Below, one piece after another: positions 8,588 to 16,279 of a stretch of 61,971 bases of DNA. The notes under the pieces are model-generated. The model was given only the letters and a program-made list of their open reading frames with translations. It made no database searches and was not told the DNA's origin. The DNA lies in NCBI GenBank assembly GCA_035296965.1, contig DATGZX010000005.1, positions 1 through 61,971 on the forward strand, given 5' to 3'. Made by a program: the position numbers and the translations under genes. This DNA comes from DATGZX01 sp035296965 (GTDB lineage Bacteria > Planctomycetota > Planctomycetia > Gemmatales > Gemmataceae). Position 1 is the stretch's first letter. Every line of letters starts with the position of its first letter.

Positions 8588-9067
8588 TCAATCGGAGTGG
8601 CCGCCGCGTGCGAATATTCCCAGGCCGTTAAGCCGCAGAAACTGCTCCGCCCAACGGTAGTGGTCGAGTAGTCCTTCCGTCGGCCTGCCAAGAAGGTGGT
8701 AGGCCAGGAACAACGCTTCCACGGAGGCCAGCCCGATATCAGGATCCGTCCCGAGCTTCGACTTGCGCGGGTAGGCGGTCTGGACAGACGGCAGTGATCG
8801 TGCAGGCACTTCGACAAAATCACGATCCATGACCCCGGCCCAGCGCCAGCTGCCATCCAGCAGCAGCAAGCCCGAAGATGCATCCTTGATTGAAAGTTCT
8901 TCCCCATCGATCGCCAGTCGCACATAGCCCGTCAATGCAATAGGCCGTGTGACGGGATAGGCTACGAAGATGAGATCCTCGCGCCCTTTCAGCGGCAGCA
9001 CGGAGCACTTTTTCGGATTTTCCCGTGGGTTGCGGACGATAACAGTTGGAGGATAGCCGAGGACCAT
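8588..9067 (-). CDS. Tsr3-like protein (DUF367; aminocarboxypropyl transferase family)
   Basis: 159 aa. NPKKCS at residues 17-22, LLLDGSWRWA mid-protein, then RSLPSVQTAYPRKSK and a SVEALFLAYHLLG helix followed by YRWAEQFLRLN. These match the order of the Tsr3 signature (PKKCS, VDCSW, LPxLxAANP, SxxEALAAxL, FxWGxxFxxxN). In archaea and eukaryotes Tsr3 moves the 3-amino-3-carboxypropyl group of SAM onto a small-subunit rRNA uridine in helix 31. A bacterial member implies a related rRNA or other RNA modification, but the substrate here is unknown. The AANP of the classic motif is altered (TAYP). Divergent from the selenoprotein gene, convergent with the DUF255 gene. Confidence 0.75.
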   Translation of the reverse strand: MVLGYPPTVIVRNPRENPKKCSVLPLKGREDLIFVAYPVTRPIALTGYVRLAIDGEELSIKDASSGLLLLDGSWRWAGVMDRDFVEVPARSLPSVQTAYPRKSKLGTDPDIGLASVEALFLAYHLLGRPTEGLLDHYRWAEQFLRLNGLGIFARGGHSD

Positions 9068-9189
9068 CTTGGAAGCGCCCGCTTTACTCGTCAGTTAAAA
9101 TGAACTTAGGCAGGGTCACCGTTTCAGTGTGTATCGTATCAGTTCCGTTTCCCGATGCTGGGTGCCCAAGTGTTTTAGAAGGAGAAGGC

Positions 9190-9432
9190 ATGAAGGTGGA
9201 ACTAAAGTACTGCTCGATGTGAGGGTACGAGCCGCAAGCCGTCAGTGTGACGAGCAAGCTTCTCACCGCGTACAAGCAGCAAATCCAGGAAATGAAACTC
9301 ATCCCGTCCGGAGGCGGAGCGTTCGAGTTAAAAGTCAACGGAGATTTGATCTATTCGAAACTAAAAACCGGCAAGTTTCCGGATGAGAAGTGGGTATTGG
9401 AAACCGTGGGCTCGCGTTTGAAGAAATCGTGA
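9190..9432 (+). CDS. SelW-like selenoprotein (Rdx family), UGA read as Sec at residue 11
   Basis: The frame from the ATG at 9190 (strong AGAAGGAGAAGGC ribosome site) reads MKVELKYCSM, a TGA at 9220-9222, then GYEPQA and on without a break to 9432. Cys8-Ser-Met-Sec11 after a beta strand is the CxxU redox motif of the SelW/SelT/SelH family. Further family marks follow: PSGGGAFELKVNGDLIYSK and TGKFPDE. Length (80 aa) is right for SelW-like proteins. A stem-loop fitting bacterial SECIS rules sits 15 bases past the UGA. Standard gene finders would start at the GTG at 9247 and lose the active site. The role is probably thiol-redox; partners are unknown. Sec machinery genes are not in this window. 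Confidence 0.85.
9238..9255 (+). promoter_or_regulatory. Bacterial SECIS-like hairpin
   Basis: GCCGTCA-GTG-TGACGAGC folds into a stem (CGTCA with TGACG, extended by GC/GC across one bulged A) with a three-base loop that starts with G. It begins 15 bases after the UGA at 9220-9222. Published bacterial SECIS rules ask for a small loop with a G in its first two positions, about 16-37 bases downstream of UGA, so this fits. Confidence 0.65.
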
Positions 9433-9534
9433 ATTGCAGGGCGATGGTCTCAATCGGCTTTTTATAGGACCCATAGGACATATACGTCCGTATATAAAGC
9501 AGAATTGAATAGGGAAGTAGCCCAATGCGTCAAG

Positions 9535-9645
9535 AAAGGGTGTCCCTCTCGCGGTAACCCCGCGACGGGCCCCAAGCCACAAGGCGAGGGCTCCGGTAAG
9601 CCCGGAGTAGTCAGGCAGCCCACGGACTCATGCAGTCCGTGGGCT
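9535..9645 (+). ncRNA. Candidate structured RNA (possibly an orphan HEARO/omega-type RNA)
   Basis: Four consecutive stems: CGCGG-TAAC-CCCGCG (9550-9564) closed by CCC/GGG; GCC-ACAA-GGC closed by CCC/GGG (9571-9590); CTCCGG-TAAGC-CCGGAG (9591-9607); and an 11 bp hairpin GCCCACGGACT/AGTCCGTGGGC (9618-9644). Repeated GGTAA loops and tight stem packing suggest a folded RNA, not a gene; no protein frame fits. The linker string AGTAGTCAGGCAGCCC reminds me of IscB-associated HEARO RNAs, but no iscB follows and I cannot align it. Just upstream (9468-9500) are degenerate AGGAC-type repeats. Strand is inferred from the GNRA/GGTAA-like loops. The last hairpin could alternatively serve as a terminator. 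Confidence 0.45.
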
Positions 9646-9673
9646 GTCCCCATTGTAAAGACAATGATCAGCA

Positions 9674-10399
9674 CTAGTTAGGCATCTGCACGGCCTGAAA
9701 CAGGTCCGCAATCTTGACACCCAAACCCAGAGAGATCCGGTAAAGAGTCTCAATCGAGGCCGAATTCTTCCCTAATTCGATCTGCGAGAGGTAGCCAAGC
9801 GACACACTGGTTCGCTGAGCCATTTGGGCAAGGGTCAAACCCAAGGCTTTGCGGCGTTCCCGAATCGCATTTCCCAGCGATTCGCGCAGCGCCTCTTCCG
9901 ACATGCGCAACAATCCTTTGTTCTCCAGGCAGCGCGTAACAACACGCTGCAGCTGTCCAACCTGGAACGGCTTGGTGATGTAGTCGAAGGTGCCGGCGCG
10001 CAGGCAACTGAGCGCGCTGTCAATCGAGGGAAATCCTGTGACGACGATGATGCTGGCCTCAGGTTGGTGCGTCCGCACCCAACCCAGGACGCGCTCGGAC
10101 TCCAAACCAGGAATGACGTAATCCAGGATGACGATGTGGTATGATTTTTCCTGGAGCTTGGACTCCATGAGAGCGGGGTCGGAAACCGACTCGACGCAGA
10201 AATCTTTCCGAGCCAAGGCGGATTGAATCACCCGGCCCACCGCTGGGTCATCGTCAAGTATGAGGATGCGGACCTCGCCGGCGCAGTAGAGGTGGTCGGC
10301 CTCCTCATCTTGGTGCCTGGGGTGAAGCACGTTATCCCCGTTGAAGGGGGGGACAGAGGCTGGGTTATTCAGACGTTCGTCTACTCGAAGGCTCACCAC
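9674..10399 (-). CDS. Response regulator: receiver domain plus XRE-type helix-turn-helix
   Basis: 241 aa. A receiver domain at about residues 43-160 shows LILDDDP (acidic pair), VILDYVIPG (phospho-acceptor Asp), VVTGFPS (conserved Thr) and ITKPF (conserved Lys). The C-terminus carries an XRE/Cro helix-turn-helix (GLTLAQMAQRTSVSLGYLSQIE, about 185-210). Such an output domain is unusual for response regulators. The GTG start at 10399 follows AAGGAG by seven bases. It lies 40 bases downstream of the hybrid kinase gene on the same strand, so the two probably form a two-component operon with this protein as DNA-binding output. Regulated genes are unknown. Confidence 0.85.
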   Translation of the reverse strand: MVSLRVDERLNNPASVPPFNGDNVLHPRHQDEEADHLYCAGEVRILILDDDPAVGRVIQSALARKDFCVESVSDPALMESKLQEKSYHIVILDYVIPGLESERVLGWVRTHQPEASIIVVTGFPSIDSALSCLRAGTFDYITKPFQVGQLQRVVTRCLENKGLLRMSEEALRESLGNAIRERRKALGLTLAQMAQRTSVSLGYLSQIELGKNSASIETLYRISLGLGVKIADLFQAVQMPN

Positions 10400-10439
10400 A
10401 TGTTTCTCCTTGTTAGCGCAAAATGGTCACAGGATAGAC

Positions 10440-12128
10440 TCAGGGCCTCTTTCCCACACCTTGATCCGAAGACGCCGAAGCATCGCGACGTGGACCGCGA
10501 CTCAGAGCTGTTTGCACTGCCCGAAGCAATCCTTCCGTCCGGAAAGGTTTCGGCAGCAGGGCGAAATCTCGTCCTGCCAGGCTTTCCGGCATGAATCCCT
10601 CAGGAATCTGTCCGCTGGTGAACAGGACCTTGACGCAGGGATCGCGATCGAGCAAGCGTTGCGCCAGGTCGAATCCGGTCATCTGAGGCATCACGACATC
10701 CGAGAGCACGAGACAAAACGGCTCGGTAGCCTCCGCAAAAGAATCGAGGGCCTGCGCACCGTCAGTCGCCCGATGGACTCGATAGCCGGCACGCTCCAAG
10801 ATGCTGCACATGAAATGAAGCGTGAGCGGATCGTCGTCCACCACCAGAACCTTCTCCCCGGTCGCTTTTCCCTTACCGGGATGCCCTTCCGAAGGCGCTT
10901 CATCTGGCGCTTTCGCCACGGGAATATAAATCCTTACAACGGTTCCCTTCTCTCCGCCAGGGTCCAATCTCATGCCGCCACGGTAGGCGTGCAGCGTGCC
11001 GTAGATCGAGGCGAGACCCATACCTCGGTGGCGTGGTTTCGAACTGAAGAACGGCTCCAGGAAAAGGCGTTGCTGTGCTTCAGGACTCAGACCAATTCCG
11101 TCATCAGCCACTCTTATCTCGACAAACCGTCCGGGGGAAGGATTGCCCAACAGCTCCAGGCAATCCCAGCCGGTCAGCTCCGCAACCTGGGCGGATAACG
11201 AGATAGTTCCCTTGCCGGCGGTTGCTTCACGCGCGTTGGTCAGCAGGTGCTCCAGGATCAAGCGCAACGAGTCCTGTCCGATTGCCAGCAAGGGCAATTG
11301 CGTGGGCGCATCGAGTTCGACCCGAAGCGAATGACCCAGGTTTTCGCGAACTCTCTGCTGAAGCTCGGTCGCCGCCCAGGCAAACCGCGTTGCCTGGCCA
11401 CACGGGCTGCTGCGCTTGCTGAAGTGGCTCAACTGCTGGATGAACTTGGTACCATGCTCGGCCGCCTGATACGCTTCCGTCAGGAACTGGTGCGCTGGTG
11501 CGCCTTCCGGTATCTGTGCGAGGCCGAGTTCGGTGAATCCCATAATACCTGTCAGCACATTGTTGAAATCATGCGCCAGCCTGCCGACAAGCGTTGCCGC
11601 GTTTTCCAGCCGCAATTGCCGCTCGGCCCGGTTCTTCCAATTCTGCCTGCGTTTCTGTTCGGCCGCAGTCGCCACCAAACCGACGAGCGCCAGGGCCGAC
11701 AAGCGCAGAGCGCCATGCTCTGCATGGGACCACGCTCGTTGCCCGTCATCTGTCAGCCAGACAGCCCAGAGAATTCCTTCCTGCTCGCACGAGGCGGCCA
11801 GGATCGATCCTTTGCCGTCAGCCAGGCACAACGCCACCACGCCCGCGTTCGAGCACCGTACCTGGCGGAGGAAGTTGTGCATCTCGTTCCAAGGAAACTC
11901 TAACGAGGTTAAGGACTCGCCTGCCGCAGTCGCACCGTGTCTCAGCAGCGAGGTCCCATCGATGGAACCGGCAAGTCCCGCGCTCTGTGCACCAAAGACT
12001 TTTGCAAGCTTGGCCAGGTATTTTTCCACCGGCCAAGATTCCGCGTCCCACGCTAAGAGCAGTTCGTGGACGAACTCCAAAGCGGACTTCATACTGGGCT
12101 CTGACTCGAACCGCTCCTTTTGAGCCAT
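10440..12128 (-). CDS. Soluble hybrid histidine kinase (GAF-like, HisKA, HATPase, receiver)
   Basis: About 562 aa with no membrane segment, so a cytoplasmic sensor. Residues about 25-180 resemble a GAF domain. The phospho-acceptor motif is LAHDFNNVLTGIMGF (His near 200), typical of PAS-linked HisKA proteins. The ATPase boxes are LTNAREATAGKG (N box), VADDGIGLSPEA (G1), FFSSKPRHRGMGLASIYG (F/G2). A receiver domain ends the protein: VLVVDDDPLTL, LVLSDVVMPQM (Asp acceptor), LFTSGQ, LPKPF. The ATG at 12128 is chosen; a TTG 54 bases upstream extends the frame with a less likely basic leader. The REC-XRE gene follows 40 bases downstream. Confidence 0.85.
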   Translation of the reverse strand: MAQKERFESEPSMKSALEFVHELLLAWDAESWPVEKYLAKLAKVFGAQSAGLAGSIDGTSLLRHGATAAGESLTSLEFPWNEMHNFLRQVRCSNAGVVALCLADGKGSILAASCEQEGILWAVWLTDDGQRAWSHAEHGALRLSALALVGLVATAAEQKRRQNWKNRAERQLRLENAATLVGRLAHDFNNVLTGIMGFTELGLAQIPEGAPAHQFLTEAYQAAEHGTKFIQQLSHFSKRSSPCGQATRFAWAATELQQRVRENLGHSLRVELDAPTQLPLLAIGQDSLRLILEHLLTNAREATAGKGTISLSAQVAELTGWDCLELLGNPSPGRFVEIRVADDGIGLSPEAQQRLFLEPFFSSKPRHRGMGLASIYGTLHAYRGGMRLDPGGEKGTVVRIYIPVAKAPDEAPSEGHPGKGKATGEKVLVVDDDPLTLHFMCSILERAGYRVHRATDGAQALDSFAEATEPFCLVLSDVVMPQMTGFDLAQRLLDRDPCVKVLFTSGQIPEGFMPESLAGRDFALLPKPFRTEGLLRAVQTALSRGPRRDASASSDQGVGKRP

Positions 12129-12349
12129 TGGCGATGATTTCCCGTTTGGAGCAGAGGTTTTCAGCCGACGAAAATTGGCCAAATCCCCAATTCTGCTTCT
12201 AGCTGAAACTCTAGGTTAAATTCTGCCAGGGAGTCAAATCCGCACACACAAAATAGTTAATCTTTTTCAGCTAACGGCAAGGTTACGACCGGGCCCCTCA
12301 AGCTCTGCAGCAGGAAGAGATTGGGCCGGGCGAACCCGCGCCTTTGGTG

Positions 12350-13453
12350 TTAAATCGGTCCCTGAACTTTCTTGACCGCTTCGGCGGCCGCATCGCGAAC
12401 GACGTTTCGGCTGTCGTTCTTCACTGCTTCTTTCAGTGCCTGCAGGGCCGCAGTGGCTACCGGACCGAGGTGCCCCAACTCCTCGGCCGCCGCTAGACGG
12501 ACCTCTACTGCTTGATCAGACAGGCACTGTGCCATTGCCGGGACGGCGGGCTGGGCGTCTTTGCCCAGGTTGCCAAGAGCACGCAATGCCTGGGTGCGCA
12601 CGAATTTATCTTGATCCTTGAGAGCCTCCCCAAATCGAGGCAGGAGACTTTTGGCCTTCGTTCCGAGATTGGTCAGCGCAATGATCACAACCCGGCGAAC
12701 GTCCGCATCTTTGTCTTTGAGCGCCCCGCCTAGCGCAGAAAGGGCTGACTCGGTCTCTGCTCCCAGATGCCCCAAGGCCTCCGCTGCAGAGCGGCGGACT
12801 TCGGGTTGCGAGTCTTTGATCAGGATCGCCGCTAGGTCTGGCGCCGCTGCGCCGGCAGCCGGTCCAAGCCTTCCCAGTGCGGAGGCGGCATGGCTTCTGA
12901 CCAGCCTGTCAGGATCTCTCAGGAGCCCCACCAGGCCAGACTGAGCAGCAAGAGCATCTGGTCCAAGCCGGCCAATTGCTTCCGCGGAGGCACTTCGAAC
13001 TCCTGCTTCCTTGTCTTTGAAACTCGCGGTAAGCTCCGGGACCGCCGCCTTGGCCGAAGCGCCGATGCGGCCCAGCGCGGCCGCCGCCGTCTCGCGCACG
13101 CGCGGCGCTTTGTCTGCTTGCAGTATCTGGGCCAACGAGTTCACAGCGTCGTTTGCCTCCGATCCCATCTCTCCAAGCGTCTGTGCCGCAGTGGCACGCA
13201 CGTTTGCGTCGGGGTCTTTGAGCGCGCTCATTATCCCCAGCACAACGCCCTGAGCCTTGGGACCGATAATGCCCAGGGCAATGACCGCCGCACGACGGTG
13301 CTCGGCTGCTGGATCCTTTTGCATCATGGCAAGCCATTCCCGCGCGTTCTTGCCGCGCACGGTCCGCTCCTCATCCGCTGAGGGTCGCGCGCACAGGGCT
13401 GAAACAGGCACTGCCAGAAAGAGGATCGCGATCGGAACGATACGGTGAGACAT
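12350..13453 (-). CDS. Secreted HEAT-repeat protein
   Basis: 367 aa. The signal peptide MSHRIVPIAILFLAVPVSALCA ends near residue 22. From about residue 50 the protein is built of helical repeats of about 38 residues with the core VRxxAAxALGxLG (for example VRATAAQTLGEMG, VRETAAAALGRIG, VRRSAAEALGHLG, VRLAAAEELGHLG). At least eight repeats form a solenoid that likely binds proteins. No enzymatic motif is visible. Such exported HEAT proteins are numerous in planctomycetes. It lies downstream of the BON protein gene on the same strand, 215 bases apart, and could share its transcript. Confidence 0.85.
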   Translation of the reverse strand: MSHRIVPIAILFLAVPVSALCARPSADEERTVRGKNAREWLAMMQKDPAAEHRRAAVIALGIIGPKAQGVVLGIMSALKDPDANVRATAAQTLGEMGSEANDAVNSLAQILQADKAPRVRETAAAALGRIGASAKAAVPELTASFKDKEAGVRSASAEAIGRLGPDALAAQSGLVGLLRDPDRLVRSHAASALGRLGPAAGAAAPDLAAILIKDSQPEVRRSAAEALGHLGAETESALSALGGALKDKDADVRRVVIIALTNLGTKAKSLLPRFGEALKDQDKFVRTQALRALGNLGKDAQPAVPAMAQCLSDQAVEVRLAAAEELGHLGPVATAALQALKEAVKNDSRNVVRDAAAEAVKKVQGPI

Positions 13454-13668
13454 GGCACGAACTCCACCTACCAGCGAGATGTTTTAAGAGCAATCTGCAT
13501 GATAGGACGCCTCCGCAGCCTCGGTCAATCAATCGCAAAGGAAAGACTGAATGTGTTGATGCATTCATGTCTCAACAGGGGACGCCACGCCATCACGCCG
13601 CCAGGGTGGTCGCCAAGCGCGTGCAATCCTCTGATTTCCAGGAATTCAGCTGCTTTTGAAGTCAGCTC

Positions 13669-14670
13669 TTACGGTTCCAGTTGTGCATGAACTCCCTCAA
13701 AGACGACGCGTTGTACGCCGGGGAGGCGGGAGATCTGCTTGGCGAGCTCGAAGAGATGCTCCCATCGATCGACGGTCCCTCGCAAGGTGACGATGCCGCC
13801 GGTCGCCTGCGCTTGGACACGCTCAAAACGCCCGTCCCTCAAGCGCAAGGATTCAATGGCCTGGGCTAGCCCATTCGTTTGGCCAGCAGATGCAGCCTGG
13901 CCAGGCAAAGCGATCGACGGCATGATTGTCAGCGGAGTGTCACTTTGAGCTGCCGGGCGCGCGCCAGGGTATTCTTGGCGCGCCTTTGTCCCGGTCGCCA
14001 GAGACGTCGTGGGAGAAGTCGATGATGCTGATGTTGGCACCGCTGCATCTCCCCTGCCCGCGGCGCGCCAAACAGGCTCCTGTCCAGGCAAAAGCGCTTG
14101 ATCCGCGGGGCGCCGAGCCGTCGATTCCTGGGTGCGAGGCTTGTCCTGAGATAGTGGCTCGGCAAGCGGCGTCGGGGGCGTGGGCTTCGTCATGGCTAGC
14201 AAGGGAACATTTGCATCAACGCCCTCAACGCGCAATTCGTTGCGAATTCCCTTGAGACCGATCACACTCTGCAAGGACTTCTCCGCGTGCTGCCCCAGTT
14301 CCTTTCGCGACACGATGCCCCAAAGAGTGGCGACGCCACTTCGGACGGATACACCCACGTTCTGTGTAGCCAGCGCGTCTTCTTTCAGGAGGGCCTTGCG
14401 CGCTCGAAGGGTGAGTTCGAGATCACGAATGGTGTCGTCCGTTTGTCGCGAGTGACTTGGCACCCAGGCGGGAGGGTCGGAAGCCTTGCTGGATGATGCG
14501 GGCAAGAAGGCCAAGAGCCAGCCGCACGTCCACAAGCCGAGAACTGCCCCGAAGCAGGTGCGCAGCGCGGACCACCAACGAAAACGGGAAGCCTGTGAGC
14601 CTGAGCGCGCGGAGCGCATGATGTTTTCCACTTCCGGCACAGAAACGCTGGTGCAGCGCCGGCAGGACAT
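13669..14670 (-). CDS. BON-domain envelope protein
   Basis: 333 aa with an N-terminal hydrophobic segment (LRTCFGAVLGLWTCGWLLAF, about residues 36-56) acting as export signal or anchor. A first BON domain lies at about 75-150 (ALLKEDALATQNVGVSVRSGVATLWGIV...), then a long Pro/Thr/Ala linker, then a second BON-like domain at about 265-330 (GGIVTLRGTVDRWEHLFELAK...GVQRVV). BON domains usually bind membranes or peptidoglycan-linked partners. An alternative ATG at 14619 would remove 17 residues and give a more usual leader. It sits 137 bases after lpdA; whether it belongs to that operon is unclear. Confidence 0.75.
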   Translation of the reverse strand: MSCRRCTSVSVPEVENIMRSARSGSQASRFRWWSALRTCFGAVLGLWTCGWLLAFLPASSSKASDPPAWVPSHSRQTDDTIRDLELTLRARKALLKEDALATQNVGVSVRSGVATLWGIVSRKELGQHAEKSLQSVIGLKGIRNELRVEGVDANVPLLAMTKPTPPTPLAEPLSQDKPRTQESTARRPADQALLPGQEPVWRAAGRGDAAVPTSASSTSPTTSLATGTKARQEYPGARPAAQSDTPLTIMPSIALPGQAASAGQTNGLAQAIESLRLRDGRFERVQAQATGGIVTLRGTVDRWEHLFELAKQISRLPGVQRVVFEGVHAQLEP

Positions 14671-14807
14671 ACCTGATTGGAACTTTAATTATTCTGGGGC
14701 TTGGTTTCACGGAAGAGAACCCCACCTTCGCCAAGGAAGCGAGGGAAAGCGAACTTCGGGGTTGTCGTGTGAGGCGCTTGCCGTGTTTGAGGTTCGTGCG
14801 CTTTCGC

Positions 14808-16211
14808 CTAGAGGTGGATGGCCCGCTGATCCCCAGCCAGCGCCGCCTCATGGATTGCCTCGGATAGAGTCGGGTGCGCGTGGCAGGTCCGGGCAAGATC
14901 TTCCGCACTTGCCGAGAATTCCATGGCAAGCACTGCTTCGGCAATCAGTTCCGAAGCCCTGGGGCCCAGGATATGCACGCCGAGCAAGCGATCGGACTTG
15001 GCGTCGGCTAGGATCTTCACCAGCCCCTCCGTCTCTCCCAGGCAGCGCGCCCGGCCGTTGGCAAGGAAGGGGAACTTTCCCACGCGATAGGCTCGCCCCA
15101 ACTCGCGGACTTGCTCCTCCGTCGCGCCGACGCTCGCCAGCTCCGGCCACGTATAAACCACGCTGGGGATAGCGGCATAATTCACTTGGGTCTTCATGCC
15201 GGCCAACTGCTCCGCCACGGCCGATCCTTCCTCCTGAGCTTTGTGCGCCAGCATGGGGCCAGAAATGAGATCGCCAATTGCGTAAATTCCAGGCACCGAT
15301 GTTTGATAGTTCGCATCCACCACAACACGGCCGGTCTTTTTGTCGACCGCGACACCAGCCTCGTCCAGGCCCAGCCCAGATGTCACGGGGCGCCGTCCAA
15401 TGGCAACCAGGACCTTATCACCCTGGAAGAGCACTCCTTCTCCTTTCGCCTGGGCATTAACGATCACTTGACCGCCCTGCTGCGATCCGCCCGTCACCTT
15501 GGTTTCCAGATGGAATTTCAGGCCCTGCTTGGCAAGCGACTTGTGCAGGATCGTTGCGAGCTCGGCGTCGGCGAACGGCAGGATGCGCGGCAGGAACTCA
15601 ACGACCGTCACCTTGGCTCCCAGCCGGGCCCAAACAGATCCCAGTTCGAGCCCAATATAGCCGCCGCCAACGACAATCAGGTGTGTGGGAACGCGCTCGA
15701 ACGACAACGCCTCCGTTGAGCTGACAATAGAACTCCCGTCGAAAGGCAGGGCAGGCAAGTCGGCGGCTTCACTCCCCGTCGCGAGTAAGATCGACTGTGC
15801 TTCGACCACCTCGGAAGAACCCTGAGCCTTCTTGACGGAAAGATTGCCGGGCCCGACAAGTTTTGCAGTGCCCTGCAGCGAAGTGATGCCGTTCTTCTTG
15901 AAGAGATAGGCGATTCCGTCCGTCAGGCCTTTGACGACATGGTCCTTGCGACCCAGCATCGTCTTCAAGTCGAGGGTAATGCCATCAATCTTGACGCCGT
16001 ATTCCCCGATCCGAGAGCCGGCAAAGGCGTACAACTCGCTCGAATCTAGGAGTGCCTTGCTCGGGATGCAGCCGACATTCAGGCAGGTGCCGCCCAGGGC
16101 GCTACGCCGGTCGACGCAAACGACCTTCATCCCCAGTTGGGCGGCTCGAATGGCCGCGACGTAGCCTCCCGGGCCAGCCCCAATCACCGCCAGGTCGAAG
16201 CGATCCGCCAT
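14808..16211 (-). CDS. lpdA: Dihydrolipoyl dehydrogenase (E3)
   Basis: 467 aa, full length for E3. The N-terminal FAD loop is VIGAGPGGYVAA (residues 9-20), the redox disulfide is Cys43/Cys48 in GGTCLNVGCIPSK, the NAD loop is VVGGGYIGLELG, the second FAD motif is YAIGDL, and the interface His-Glu pair is HAHPTLSEAIHEAAL. The enzyme reoxidises dihydrolipoyl groups of the E2 subunit using NAD+. The gene is third in the odhA-odhB-lpdA series on the minus strand, 68 bases after odhB, so this E3 is most likely dedicated to 2-oxoglutarate dehydrogenase; it may also serve other complexes. Confidence 0.95.
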   Translation of the reverse strand: MADRFDLAVIGAGPGGYVAAIRAAQLGMKVVCVDRRSALGGTCLNVGCIPSKALLDSSELYAFAGSRIGEYGVKIDGITLDLKTMLGRKDHVVKGLTDGIAYLFKKNGITSLQGTAKLVGPGNLSVKKAQGSSEVVEAQSILLATGSEAADLPALPFDGSSIVSSTEALSFERVPTHLIVVGGGYIGLELGSVWARLGAKVTVVEFLPRILPFADAELATILHKSLAKQGLKFHLETKVTGGSQQGGQVIVNAQAKGEGVLFQGDKVLVAIGRRPVTSGLGLDEAGVAVDKKTGRVVVDANYQTSVPGIYAIGDLISGPMLAHKAQEEGSAVAEQLAGMKTQVNYAAIPSVVYTWPELASVGATEEQVRELGRAYRVGKFPFLANGRARCLGETEGLVKILADAKSDRLLGVHILGPRASELIAEAVLAMEFSASAEDLARTCHAHPTLSEAIHEAALAGDQRAIHL

Positions 16212-16279
16212 GAATGATCTCCGAAATCAGGCCGCGACATTGCGCGATAGAAGCGGGGGCGTGCATTGAGAGGCACGCG

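Noticed and set aside
9247..9432. Conventional GTG-started 61-aa ORF
   Set aside because: Replaced by the longer Sec-containing frame because the family motif, start site and SECIS-like hairpin lie upstream of it.
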